A stretch of 64,000 nt of DNA from Epiperipatus broadwayi (taxonomy: Eukaryota; Onychophora; Udeonychophora; Euonychophora; Peripatidae): positions 2,803,844 through 2,867,843 of the forward strand of contig JAQFVV010006293.1 in assembly GCA_028023455.1 (NCBI GenBank). Reading direction: 5' to 3'. The translations under genes and the position numbers were made by a program. The notes beneath the pieces were generated by a model. That model was given only the letters and a program-made list of their open reading frames with translations, was not told the origin of the DNA and ran no database searches. Shown here one piece after another: positions 48,540 through 58,622 of this stretch; positions within the stretch are counted from its first letter, which is position 1, and every line of letters starts with the position of its first letter.

Positions 48540-48730
48540 TATTAATAATAAGGAATTTGAACCCAGACTTTCAAGCCCTTTTTAGCCATATGCTTTATAC
48601 CATACAACCTATATACATGACCACCCACATGTGAAATAGATAAATGATACCCAATATACATATTTCATGCTGATCCAGCACTCATCAGTTGGTCCAGATC
48701 ATCATTTACCATATATATAATCAGTGATCC
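48540..48730 (-). mobile_element. F3a: solo hammerhead-bearing fragment inside the LINE
   Basis: Foreign sequence between RT motifs of the LINE. It contains an antisense tRNA B-box-like stretch (GGGTTCAAATTCC on the minus strand, 48552-48564) and, at 48646-48700, the best hammerhead-like motif in the window. The hammerhead part is homologous to both arms of F3b (51112-51589). The edges are approximate and no target duplication was found. Confidence 0.6.
48646..48700 (-). ncRNA. Type I hammerhead ribozyme-like motif, F3a
   Basis: Minus strand: stem I 5' side GAT, 5 nt, CCAA; core CTGATGA; stem II GTGCTG, loop GAT, CAGCAT (six pairs, first a G-U); core GAAA; stem III with the core A, ATA/TAT around TG; cleavage triplet ATA (an allowed NUH). 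Stem I 3' side is TTGG, 2 nt, ATC. All invariant core positions (CUGAUGA, GAAA, NUH) are intact and all three helices form, with cleavage predicted between 48655 and 48654. Type I hammerheads with such short stem III are known from Penelope-like elements and retrozymes. Confidence 0.78.
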
Positions 48731-49490
48731 ATGGATATAAAGTGTACCTGTATTTAAATATTAAAGATTATTAATGTTATCAAGATTTTACAGATGATGT
48801 GATTGTTTTTGCAAATAATGTGTCAGAGCTTCAATAAATGCTACAAGAGTAGACAGTGTGATTAAAGATAAATGTAAAAAAGGATAAAGAGTTTTTAAAT
48901 GGATTTTCTCAGAGGATAACAAAGAATAATAATCATGAATTAGAAAAAAATAACAACTAGAAATACTTTGATCAGAATATTAATGCAGATAGAAATGCAA
49001 TGAATGAAATTATTTATAGAATTAAACATCCTTGGATGGAGTGCTTTTAGTAGAAATAATTTAGTATTAAAAAGAAATATGCCAAGTATATGTTTTTTAA
49101 AAAAGGAGTTTAATAAAGATATTTTACCAATTCTTACTTATGGATGTGAAACTTGGACATTTAATAAAAACGCTATATAGAGATTTTAGATCATTCAATG
49201 AAGTATGGAAAGACTTATGTTAGGAGTAATAAGAAGAGTTTCAAAACAAAATACTAGAGTAAAAGAACAAACAAGTATGATTGAAAGAATTAAGATATTG
49301 AAATGGAAACTGGGATAGACATATCACTAGAAAAGGTGATAATAGATGAACAGATGAAGTTTTGGATTAAATAAGAGTTTGTTGGCGAATGTAAAGAAGA
49401 AATGCTATGGATCAAAGAAACTGGATTAAACTTGGTGAGATCTTCATCCTACAATGGAAGATTGAAAATGATGAATGTTGATTTAGTTTT

Positions 49491-50413
49491 AAATATATAT
49501 CAATTTATAAATGCTTTTTTGTTAAACAAAATATGAATGTAAAAGTTATTCAGTAACACGGAATTTTAATTTAAATTATGCATGAGATAAAAAAATAAAG
49601 TTAAATTAGTTTCATAAAGTGAAATTAAATTAATTTCATAAATTAGAGTACTGGCGAAATTAAAGGGACAAGATCATAAAATTATCAATGGTAAACAAAA
49701 ATTAAATAAGTAATATAAACTAGTTGTACCGGTCATGTTTAAAGTGATGTCTTTTTACCAGCATTTTGGTGCAATCGTGGATATCAGAATCAGGGGAGGG
49801 TCGCATTTTATTAATTTTTTGAAATGGAAAATTTAATTAAGTTATAAGTTACAAATTATAAAACAACAAGAATTAACATCTATATTTAATTATTCTAATA
49901 TTTATTTATTTATTTATTTTTTTAAAATAAAAATAATTTATTATCCTGTACAATCTGTTACAATTGATTACTTCTTTTTTCTTGAATTACAAAGGATATA
50001 GTTCTAGATTCATAGCCACTTCAAAGATCTGCTCTTGATTATTTGTTTGTTATCAGTTGATGTGTATTGTGAGTTCCATTACAGAAATGATACCTTGTTG
50101 AAAGTTCCTGAGTTAATTACGGAGTTGATAGCATTCTATTACTGTGTTTAATGTTTTTACTATTACAATGTAATCAGGCTATGCATCCAGAGTGTTTTGC
50201 CCCAATTTTAATTGGCATCGAAAATAATGAGTGAAAAACTAGCCAAACAAATGATGGAATGATCCCTAGTGATGATATTGATTTTGAAAGAAACAAGGTC
50301 AAAATGTTTACTAGTTTGTGTGATTCATCTGGGTTTTCATTATTGTTCTTTAATGCTGATGTTACTCGAGTTATTATTGGAATTTTTATCTTCTTATCTT
50401 GAGATATTCAAAG
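49491..50413. other. Non-coding stretch
   Basis: AT-rich, no convincing feature; the ORF at 50269-50496 overlaps the minus-strand frame below and looks like chance. Confidence 0.4.
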
Positions 50414-50845
50414 TCAGTTATCGCTTTGTTCATCTGCTGACATCGAGGGTTCAGATGTATATGCGTTTTCATACTGTTCATCATAAATTAGTTTAAATCT
50501 TTTCTTTTCTTTATTTCTTTTGAAATTTGGGGCTTTATTCATGTTTGCATTATGTTCAGAGTTTTCAGTGTCTGAGTCGGCATTTGAGATGTGTAATTCA
50601 TCAGCCATGGAGCTGGAGGAATCATTAGTTTTCCTCTTCATGTGATTAATGCTTGGAAGTTGTTTAATTGGGGTTTTTGGTCTGATCTGCTGGCTTGTGT
50701 AATCATTTGATTTTGATGGCGAAGGTTTAGTTTTATTCGATTGGATTTTACTTGATGTTTCTTTTTCCAGACATTCCTTAGATTGTGAATCAACTTGCTG
50801 TAGATTTGAATGATTTTTTTTTTCTTTGTGAATTATTGTTTTCAA
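50414..50845 (-). CDS. Unrecognised 143-codon low-complexity ORF
   Basis: The longest unassigned open frame outside the retrotransposon. It starts MKTIIHKEKKNHSNLQQVDS and is rich in Ser, Lys, Asn, Asp and Glu (SSSSMADELH, DSDTENSEHNANMN, RNKEKKRFKL). It is hydrophilic throughout, with no membrane segment, signal peptide or catalytic motif. Its composition would suit a disordered nuclear protein or the ORF1 product or N-terminal part of a transposon. Its local base composition is less AT-extreme than its neighbours, a mild sign of coding. It is uninterrupted, but no splice context or promoter is evident. It may be an exon fragment or a TE remnant. Confidence 0.35.
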   Translation of the reverse strand: MKTIIHKEKKNHSNLQQVDSQSKECLEKETSSKIQSNKTKPSPSKSNDYTSQQIRPKTPIKQLPSINHMKRKTNDSSSSMADELHISNADSDTENSEHNANMNKAPNFKRNKEKKRFKLIYDEQYENAYTSEPSMSADEQSDN

Positions 50846-51221
50846 AGTTTTCTTTTAAAAATGCTTCACAAAGAGCGACAAAATTAGTTTTTTATAATTG
50901 AAGCTGCTTTTATCATGTCAGTGTTTAGTTAGGTTTTCTCTGCTGTCCATAATTTGTTCGCTAAGAAAAAATATTTTCAGTAACAGCGTTTGTGCATGGT
51001 ATATAGAGAACGCGTTCAACTTTTTAAAAAAATTTGATTTAAAATATTTAAATATTTTCATTATCAATATAATAACTGAAATACAGGCTTATTATATCCT
51101 GTATCAATATATGTAATATATAGAGTATATGAGCATAGACTTTCACATGACCCACCTCTCTCCACTCTATCTCATAATACTGTTACACTTGAACACATAT
51201 ATGTCGAAGAGATAAATAATC

Positions 51222-51272
51222 GCCAATATACGTATTTCATGTTAAACCAGCAATCATCAGATGGTCCAGATC
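51222..51272 (-). ncRNA. Hammerhead-like motif, F3b left arm
   Basis: Minus strand: CTGATGA (51254-51260), 15 nt, GAAA (51235-51238), stem III ATA/TAT around CG, and triplet ATA, the same plan as F3a. Stem II keeps TGCTG on one side but has a C/A mismatch, and the first stem I pair is lost. The invariant core is intact. Confidence 0.6.
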
Positions 51273-51429
51273 AGGGCGACCTTTGAGCGTTCCGTTATTA
51301 GATTTTCAATTGGATGGACAGTTGAAGAGTTGGAGTGTGGAGTGGATTGAAGCCTGTTCATTAAAGTGTAAAGATTGGCTATCGTAATATATACCTGAGC
51401 ACTTATTGCATATATGTGTAGAGATGATA

Positions 51430-51483
51430 AATCTGGACCAACTGATGGTTGCTGTTTTAGCATGAAATATGGATATTGTGATT
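51430..51483 (+). ncRNA. Degenerate hammerhead-like motif, F3b right arm
   Basis: Plus strand: GGACCAA, then CTGATGG (last core A changed to G), stem II TTGCT..AGCAT, GAAA, short stem III and ATA, then TTG. The changed core base should inactivate it. Confidence 0.5.
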
Positions 51484-52102
51484 ATTTATCTTTTCAACAT
51501 ATATGTGTTCAAGTGTATCAGTGTTATGAGATAGAGTGGAGAGTGGTGGGTCATGTGCAAGTCTGTGCTCATATACCCTATAAATTACTTATCAATATAG
51601 AAGATCTTCTCATTCCAAATTAATAGTTTTTCATCACTGGCAATATTTTTTTTTATAATATTTCATCGAATAACTCGGTTTCTTCCATAACATGAGTTGG
51701 AAAATGAGAAGAAAAAAATCTAAGATTTTTCCATGTCATTTCTGTTTAAAAAGATTCATTGAATTCTATCCAATAAAAAATGTGCAATTTTGTAAATTGT
51801 TATTGTCACGGCTCTAAATAAAGAATGCAGTTATCATAGAAAATTTTTAATACAATATAAACCAGTTTTTATTAATGTGACCATTTTCATTATAGTCACA
51901 ATTATTTTCTAATCTAGCCGTGTATTTTGTTTTTAGTATATTAATTTGTTTAGTTATATCATTATAAAATATAGACGCCTGACTATACAAATTTTAATTA
52001 CAATTCTGAACAATCATTTCTCGATATGACTTCAAAATAACACACAATTTCAATACAGCAAGCTATCTAGTTTCACTGTGCTCTAAAATTTTGTGATATT
52101 CT

Positions 52103-52663
52103 GTTTATCAGAAGGTTTATGATGGTGAAACATTTTAGTATTAATTATTTGTTGTACTATTTCTGTTATCTAATATTAAAAACAGAACGTTTTTAGAAAA
52201 AAATTTAAATCTAGTAAAATTTTCCAAATACATTGTAGTACACAGGTTAGTATTCAACACAATGTGGTAGTAATATTATTTCCCCCTCTTTTTCAGGTGT
52301 TGCTGGCCTGACCAGTGACAGTACTATTATGGGAATCAAAGTTGGAATTTTTGGATCCTTGAATATTGAATTTTAAGATTACATTCTAACCTACTAATCT
52401 GTTTGTTATCTAAGTTGGTAAGAGCATTATTTTAAAATCCAATATTCAAGAATGTAATGTCCAGGTTCAATTTCCATGCTAGAACTGTCATTAGTCAGAC
52501 TAACAACACCTGAAGAAGAGAGAATAATACCACTTAAAACATTGTGTCAAATACTAACATATGTAGCCATTACTAACATTGAATCTATTTGGAAAGTTTA
52601 AATTATTTTAAAGCTATTTAGTTCTTAATATTAGATGATGGAAATAATCCAACAAATAATTAA
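52103..52663. mobile_element. F2a: palindromic retroposon with tRNA-like boxes
   Basis: 561 bp inside the hAT remnant, flanked by TTTGTGATATTCT (13 bp) at 52090-52102 and 52664-52676. The arms are inverted copies: AACAAATAATTAAT, the ATATTAGAT(GATGG)AAATA block, CATTGTG and CTTCAGGTGTTG. Near the centre, a tRNA-like stretch occurs in both orientations (about 52330-52410 minus, 52412-52481 plus; AGTTGGTAAGAGC then CAGGTTCAATTTCC, A- and B-box-like). It has no coding capacity. Confidence 0.75.
52412..52481 (+). repeat. tRNA-derived SINE-like promoter segment (F2a)
   Basis: GTTGGTAAGAGCATTATTTT (A-box region) and CCAGGTTCAATTTCCATG (B box) are spaced like a tRNA, followed by a tail containing CAACACCTGAAGAAGAG. 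The same tail occurs in F2b. This is a pol III-promoter fossil and not a functional tRNA gene. Confidence 0.6.
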
Positions 52664-52923
52664 TTTGTGATATTCTATGTCTGCATCCAAGCAAAATTCT
52701 TTAAGTAATTTTATTCTAGTATATATGATTATATTTTCAATATCTATAGATAAACAGTGAGAGTTATGGATTATGCATGTTGTACGACCAGCTTCTGTGA
52801 TTTTTTGATCCATATTACTAATTAATTTTGCAAAGATATTTTTAACAGCTTTTTGTTCAACATCCCCAAAGTTAGTATTAAGTACACAATATGCAAATAA
52901 TTTTTTCATTAAATTATATTTTT

Positions 52924-53652
52924 CACATGATAGTCATTTCCCATGCTTGCTCATAACTGTTATTAAAACAGGCAAAACTCTCTATATTTATTGCCACTCA
53001 GTGCAAGCTAATCAATGGATGCCAGAAGGCTTATGCATAAAATCCCTATCTAGTGCCTACTCGTCCAATATCTCCAGACTAGTTTCTGCCTAGTGGCCTT
53101 CATCAGTGAGGAGTCTTGGATCTAAGAGCACTGCACCTAGATTTATGCACAAGCCTTCTGGCATCCACTGATTACTCTGGCTTGCACTGAGTGGCAATAT
53201 CTATAGAGAGTTTTGCCTGTTTTAATAACAGTTATAAGCAAGCATAAGAAATGGTGATCATGTGATCCTACCTAAATAGGATAGTGGTGGCTATGGTTAT
53301 TAAAGAACCAAAGTCACCAAAATGTATAGGTACTGAACTGAATTTAGACCTATGTGATTATATAAGCTAATGAGCTTATATTGAAAATATTATAGTGCTT
53401 TCAATTTAAAACTCACAGTTTTGTAATTAAGTAGAGATAAAATTTGGCTGCTGGAGGGTTGCATTAGATCCTAAGATCTAGATGCAGTGCTCTTAGATTT
53501 AAGACTCCTCACTGGACAAAAATCACAAGCTAGAAACTATTCTGGGGATATTGAATGAATAGGCACTAGATAGGTTTTTGTGTACAAACGTTCTGGCATC
53601 TATTATTCTGGATTGCACTGAATGACACTATTGTATGGAGAATTTTTCCTGT
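52924..53652. mobile_element. F1b: palindromic retroposon, rearranged, with hammerhead-like arms
   Basis: 729 bp inside the hAT remnant, flanked by TTAAATTATATTTTT (15 bp) at 52909-52923 and 53653-53667. The outer arms match F1a. In addition, 52924-53120 is followed at about 53130-53270 by its own reverse complement (AAGCCTTCTGGCATCCACTG; GCCTGTTTTAATAACAG), so a second palindrome is nested in the left half. The central block (ATAGTGG..GCTATGGTTAT; AAAGAACCAAAG) equals the F1a centre. No coding capacity. Confidence 0.8.
53063..53121 (-). ncRNA. Hammerhead-like ribozyme, F1b left arm
   Basis: Minus strand: ATCCAA, 3 nt, TCCTCA, CTGATGA (53100-53106), 13 nt containing stem II GCC/GGC around ACTA, GAAA (53083-53086), ACTAGT, triplet GTC (53077-53079), TGGAGA, 2 nt, TTGGAC. 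Stem II is better than in F1a. The invariant core is intact and stem I again has the internal loop. Confidence 0.68.
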
Positions 53653-54060
53653 TTAAATTATATTTTTAAGGATTTGTCAAATTGAATTTCAAATAAATTT
53701 ACCAATTTTTCCTGATACTAACATAAAGTCAAGAATTTTTATTTTCAAACTATTTTTGGATTTTAAAAAACTAAGAAAACCAGTGTATGGCCTTGTGAAT
53801 GGATTCATTAGAAAATATAGATATATATTTTTTAGACTGCAACTTAAGTTTGAGATGTTCCATTACAAGTGGTTCTAAAACTATTTTGTTAATTGCTTTT
53901 GTTTTTGCCCTTGTGTAAGAAAACTTTTGCTGAAATAATTGTGAATTATCTTTTAGAACAATCCATACAACAAAAACTATGATTGTGATAAATAATTTGG
54001 AAAAAAAAAAGAATTTCTGCAATTTTCAATTTTTTTTCTCATTTTTATAAAAGAAAAAGG

Positions 54061-55752
54061 CAGTCAGTTTGTAGGGAAAGAAGATGTCAACAAAGATTTT
54101 TATATTTGTCAGATTTATTTTGCCATTGATAGATCTGTCTTCCTCCAAATGCTATGAAAATTTTTTTACTGCATACCTCTTATTCAATATTTCCTTTACG
54201 TTTTGCTTTCTTTATTTTTGGAAACTACTTTGACAATTCTTTTGGGAACTTACTACTTCTTCATTTAGTTGCAGACATATATATTCTAATGATAAATTTT
54301 CCATAGTACACGGAAAATAGGTTTGAACTCGGAACCATCCATATATATATATATATATGCAATAATATTCACACATATAACGATCTATTTAATGTGTACC
54401 ATAAATTTTGATTCAAATAAATATGAAAGTTGAATGGTTAATAAAATTCATATAAAAAAAATGTAATTCAAAATATATAATAATATTAACCGATGAGATG
54501 ATGATGATTTATAATTTAAAAGTACTCCTAAAAGTATTTTATTTGTTTTTCAGTTTCAATAAAAAAGAAGCTCAAAGGCACCAAATCTAAAAAGAAAGTT
54601 TACTCTTAGAAAATTTTTAAAGCAATGATCATTATAAATTATTACTACCATCTTAGCATGTTCTTCAGTGGATTCATGATTTCTCAGGGCTGTGGATATT
54701 AATTAGCATGTGTGTGTAAGAAACATATATTTGGATTAAATTACAAACACAAAATAAATGGATTAATTAAAAAATACAACAATTTATTAATAATGAATAA
54801 ATAAAACTGTTATACTTAATATTAAATAAGGCTATAACCTTAGTACATGCGCCTTGAGTGCTTAATTTATTACAAGAGAGACCTAGTATTATGTGCTGAC
54901 ATTGCGCTCAATAAGAATTAATATTTACAAATAAAACTGTTGTACATATACTTGCAACTATTAACACCTACACAAAATTAAATATGATAGTAGTAAAAAG
55001 ATATTTTAAATTTAAATTAAAGTTTAAGGCCTTATAATATTTGTAATGCTAAGATCTTATTATGTTAAATATTAAAATTGTCACAAACTATGTTTTTTTC
55101 AGATACGGTTCTTTTAATATTTTACTGTTGTCTTCCTTAGTTCCTCTGACAGTGGTAGTTCTCTTCCTTGAATACTGATGATGTTAGAGAATAAATACAA
55201 TAGTACTGGTGATATTATATGAAATATAATATCAGTAGATCTTGGGTAATTTATATGGCACTGTCCATTTCTTCCTTCATGATATTATAGAGGCAGTGTG
55301 CTAGCTGGTTTTTCAAACTTCAGCATCAGTTTCTAAATCCAACTGCATTTTCTGGGCTATTTTGGCAGCTATAGTTTTTTCTTTTGCCTAACCACACTTT
55401 ATATATATTCTGCTACATACAGTTATCATACTGGCTGTTAGAACTAGAGTATTAAAAAAAACTTTAAAAACCTGTCAGTGAAACATGGCTTTCCTAATTA
55501 TGGTGGAAAAAGAGTTTTAATCAGTGTTTGTTTCTCTTCTCAGCATGGATCCCTGTGATAATAGCTCCAAAAATAGATGAGACTGAATTTCAAAGCAATA
55601 TGGAATAAAATGCTGGGCTCTGGAATTAGAATGCCTAGTTGTTTGTTCCTATTTATATCTGTTTGATGTAATTCAAAAAAATGTTTTCAAACAACATATA
55701 TGTCAGCAGCTAGGAAAAATATAACATTTGCATCATTACAATATATTTTTTA
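54061..55752. other. Non-coding stretch
   Basis: No convincing gene. Includes a (TA)n run near 54341-54358 preceded by a B-box-like GGTTTGAACTC. Otherwise AT-rich, with no repeat of the families named here. Confidence 0.4.
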
Positions 55753-55770
55753 AAAAACACTCTCTTTACT

Positions 55771-56322
55771 GTATTTTTATATTGGACTATTTCCATCATC
55801 TAATATGTGTGTTGAATGTCTTTAGAAAAGTTTAATTTTATTTAAATATTCCAAGTGCATTCAACTGTTAGTAATATCACAGCAAACAGGTTAGTATATG
55901 CACCAACTGTTAGTAATATCACAGCAAACAAACTGTTCGTAATATCACAGCAAACAGGTTAGTATATGCACAACATTTTGAGAGGTATTTTTTTCTTCCC
56001 TCTTCTTCAGGTGTTGCTGGCCTGACCAGTGACAATAATAGCATGGGATTCGAACCTGGGTCCTTAGATTCTTAATTATTGAATTTTTAAGATAATGCTC
56101 TAACCAATTGAGCTGTGATATTACTAACAGTTAGTGCATATATTAACCAGTTTGCTGTAATATTACTAACAGTTTGTTTGCTGTGATATTACTAACAGTT
56201 GAATGCATTTGGAATATTTAAATAAAATTAAACTTTTCTAAAGACATTCAGCACACATATTAGATGATGGAAATAGTCCAATATAAAAATACAGCTAGAA
56301 CATCATCATCACAAACCTTCAG
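55771..56322. mobile_element. F2b: palindromic retroposon with tRNA-like centre
   Basis: 552 bp flanked by AAAAACACTCTCTTTACT (18 bp, perfect) at 55753-55770 and 56323-56340. Arms of about 115 bp and more (from 55771; to about 56291) pair almost perfectly: TATTGGACTATTTCCATCAT, CATCTAATATGTGTG, AATGTCTTTAGAAAAG, GTTAGTAATATCACAGC. Short internal duplications of the CAACTGTTAGTAATATCAC block lie at 55885-55960. A minus-strand tRNA-like segment lies at about 56042-56116. The longest target duplication of the five. Confidence 0.85.
56042..56116 (-). repeat. tRNA-derived SINE-like segment (F2b)
   Basis: Minus strand: CAGCTCAATTGGTTAGAGC (A box) and CCCAGGTTCGAATCCCATG (B box, canonical GGTTCGAATCC) at tRNA-like spacing, followed by CAGGCCAGCAACACCTGAAG. 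The body is too diverged and lacks an acceptor stem, so it is not a working tRNA gene. Confidence 0.7.
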
Positions 56323-56340
56323 AAAAACACTCTCTTTACT

Positions 56341-57080
56341 CTTTTCTAAAAATGTTGTAAGTTACAAATTCTATATATAAATTATATTATGATTTTACAC
56401 ATAAGTAAGTGAAATAAAAGAAGAAGAGAAAAAAGTTTTTCTTTTTTCTTTTTATTTATATTTCATAACATAGAAAAGGAAAATTCCAACTTTTAATTAT
56501 AACTCAATAATTTACTTATTTTTATTAATTCCAAAATTTTAATATTAAATTCAAATCTGTCATCAAATTTACTTCAAAAATGAACAAGTTAATTAATACT
56601 TCCTTTTGAAAGACAGACTAAATGAGGTATGCTCTAAATTTTTCTACAACTACACAATTTGAAATCCTTTCATGTATCAAAAGCACTTTTCCTTCTTCCT
56701 TTACAGTGTAGTTCATTATTATTTTACATAATACAAAGTAAATTTAGAAAACATGACCAAATGCATAATCTAATTCTTTTAATTTTTTAGGTAGTTTACT
56801 CAAGTGACAATCATATAAGAGCACACATGCAAATGTCAGTTTGTATATTTATTAGTCAGTTCACATTTTTTCTCTGCAGTGTTGCACTATAACCAATTTA
56901 CATTGTATCAAATTTGTTATAGTTACAAATCTCCTGCCTTTAAAAGGGTCATTTGTATTCTTATTACAAAACTTAATTTTTATTCATTTTTTTAATTATC
57001 TTTTTTATATTTCAGTTTCACAAAGTGTTTTACAGAATACATATATCCATAATGTGCAAATATTTGCTTGACATTGGATG
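56341..57080. other. Non-coding stretch
   Basis: AT-rich; nothing recognised. Confidence 0.4.
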
Positions 57081-57088
57081 CTATAAAG

Positions 57089-58614
57089 CAGGGGTGACCA
57101 AACTTTTAGATGTTGGAGATGACTTTTTTGGTGAAAGTGTACCTGAGGGTGCCTATGTTTTTTTCAAGGCTTTGAACCGGAGACCAGAAAAAAAATTGTT
57201 TTTGCTGGAATGGACAAAAATAACGGTTCGAAGTTCTGGTTTTTTTAGACTGTATTTATGAATTGGTATTTTTTTTATAATGGCTTTTTAAATACTCACA
57301 AATATTGGTGACATTTTTAAAAGATATTTACAAATTGATGATTTTTTTTTCTCGATGATATAAACGGAAGACATTTTACTATGTCTATTACAAAAAAGAA
57401 ATGTAATTTCTACATTTTGCACCATCTTTGCATTTTTGCTATTTTACACATTTTATCATAAATTCATAGCTTTATCAATATTTAAAATTTTAATTCCAAA
57501 AAATTCCGCTATTGGCAATACTTTTTGCAAAAAATCAATTTTTCATTGTGGTCTATTGTATATAGTCCTGCCTCTTTTTCTTTATAAGGTGCCACAAAGC
57601 ATTGACTTTCAACTTTGGTTACTGTTCTCCAGGCATTTCTAACTGTCAAAGTCAGAAATCAAACCAAAATGTTTTATGTTTTCATAATAGATTTTGAACA
57701 TAAATAAATATATTTCTCATAATTTTTTACATTGATAATTAAGTTTTTACATTAATTGGCCTAAATATAAACTTTGATTCAATTTTTTTAAAGTCTTACA
57801 AAACAAAATAATGAAGGTAAAGTGAATAGTGCTTGACCACTATTCAAGACAAGTGAATAACATTGTCCACTATTTGTATATCAATGACATTCGGTGATAA
57901 CTAGCAAAACACAACTGTTTTTTATAAATATTTATGAATTTTAGGATTACTTTTTATACTATATTGACTAATAATGTGACCCAATTTAGATTTTTATTTA
58001 AAATATTTAATTTTAGAGAAAGAAAAGGTAAACAGAAGTGAATAATCAGTGACCATAATTTCTAAGATACAAGAAATCACTGGTGTTTTCACATAATGAT
58101 TAATTGAAATATAATTCCTTTGTTTTACTTCAGACTATTTTTCATATGTTTTTCTTATATTTTTCTTCAGTTATTAACATTATTTAAACTTTTTCATTAC
58201 ATTTAACCAATTTGAATGTAAAATAATTTCATCTTTAAAAGCTAAATTAAAACAATTCTGATTATTGTACATTCTGAAAGGAAATGGATTAGATCCATAT
58301 TTAATGAATCAAATAACTCAAATTTTTACTCAATCTTGCCAATAAGAAAATTTATCAGACAAAGGCTAAATTACCTCAGCTCCATCTAGTATTATAATTT
58401 ATCCATGTTGCTTTATAAAATATTTATTAAATTACAACTTTAAATTACCTATAAATAATTATTTTCTAGAGCTGGTCCTGAAGTTTAAGAAAATTCAAGG
58501 AAAATAAAAAAGAAAATTATTGTTTTAGAATTGTATTAAAATAAATTAGATGCAAATTTTACAAAAAAAAAGAAATTACTCTGTCAAATTCCAAAGACAT
58601 CTTGGCCACCTCTG
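57089..58614. mobile_element. Non-autonomous hAT transposon with 8-bp target duplication
   Basis: 1526 bp flanked by perfect CTATAAAG at 57081-57088 and 58615-58622. The ends are short imperfect inverted repeats: CAGGGGTGACCAAACTTTT on the left and, read from the right, CAGAGGTGGCCAAGATGTC. CAG(G/A)GGTG(G/A)CCAA ends and 8 bp duplications are hAT hallmarks. The interior has no transposase; the ORFs at 57025-57261 and 57436-57642 are chance. The termini have diverged but the duplication is intact. Confidence 0.85.
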
Positions 58615-58622
58615 CTATAAAG

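Larger units (their letters stand above)
45999..49490 (+). pseudogene. Decayed RTE-type LINE (endonuclease and RT)
   Basis: A non-LTR retrotransposon, broken by stops, frameshifts and two insertions, but readable in order. Endonuclease start: KSLSSERRLQELEDL near 46100. After the F1 insertion: VDIDGVSHRMARLINQIN at 46960-47010 and QVYA, then KIIMGDFN at 47125-47148 and VELDYILINRKY at 47335-47370. Reverse transcriptase: NGKAPEKDGI near 48065 and ILICKKDNKKYIRIYKPI near 48212-48265, then FTDDVIVF (the F/Y-x-DD catalytic box) at 48786-48810. C-terminus: YGCETWTFNK near 49140 and MERLMLGVIRRVS near 49205. The motif spellings fit the RTE clade of apurinic-endonuclease LINEs. It is dead. The short ORFs at 45999-46181 and 46955-47176 are pieces of it. 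Confidence 0.85.
51112..51589. mobile_element. F3b: palindromic retroposon with hammerhead-like arms
   Basis: 478 bp. Arms of about 155 bp (left to ~51272, right from ~51430) are inverted copies, sharing GTATATGAGCA, CACATGACCCACC, CTCCACTCTATCTCATAA, CACTTGAACACATATATGT and TGGTCCAGAT. It is flanked by TATCAATATA at 51102-51111 and 51590-51599. The centre (about 51273-51429) is unpaired and unique. Both arms hold the F3 hammerhead-like motif. The ORFs at 51257-51463 (minus) and 51414-51623 are chance frames in it. Confidence 0.8.
51700..54060 (-). pseudogene. Decayed hAT-like transposase, split by two retroposons
   Basis: Minus-strand coding remains in three blocks. 53668-54022: ARTKAINKIVLEPLVMEHL and YISIFSNESIHKAI, then KILDFMLVSGKIGKFI. 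52664-52923: VEQKAVKNIFAKL, IIHNSHCLSIDIENIII, LLKEFCLDADIEYHKL. From 52102 downward to about 51850: EYHKILEHSETR, then SQASIFYND further on. The blocks follow the order of the ZBED-type hAT-family transposases (RTKTEA.. VNNVLAP; SxDAS; HNxxxxxxDxLPxDIE; EYxKLLxHSxTRW). Stops and frameshifts show it is dead. Each gap is a palindromic insertion with its own target duplication, so the blocks were once contiguous. The terminal inverted repeats of the transposon were not found. Family assignment comes from motif memory. Confidence 0.7.

Noticed and set aside
55176-55190. Isolated CTGATGA near 55180
   Set aside because: No GAAA, stem II or NUH at the right spacing.
56042-56116. Functional tRNA gene
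   Set aside because: A and B boxes are good but the cloverleaf and acceptor stem are missing and it lies inside a repeated element.
55790-56290. Possible hammerhead in F2 (AGATGATGGAAATAGTCC in the arms)
   Set aside because: The first core bases are wrong and there is no room for stem II, although GAAA, a GTC and an ATATT/AATAT stem are present.
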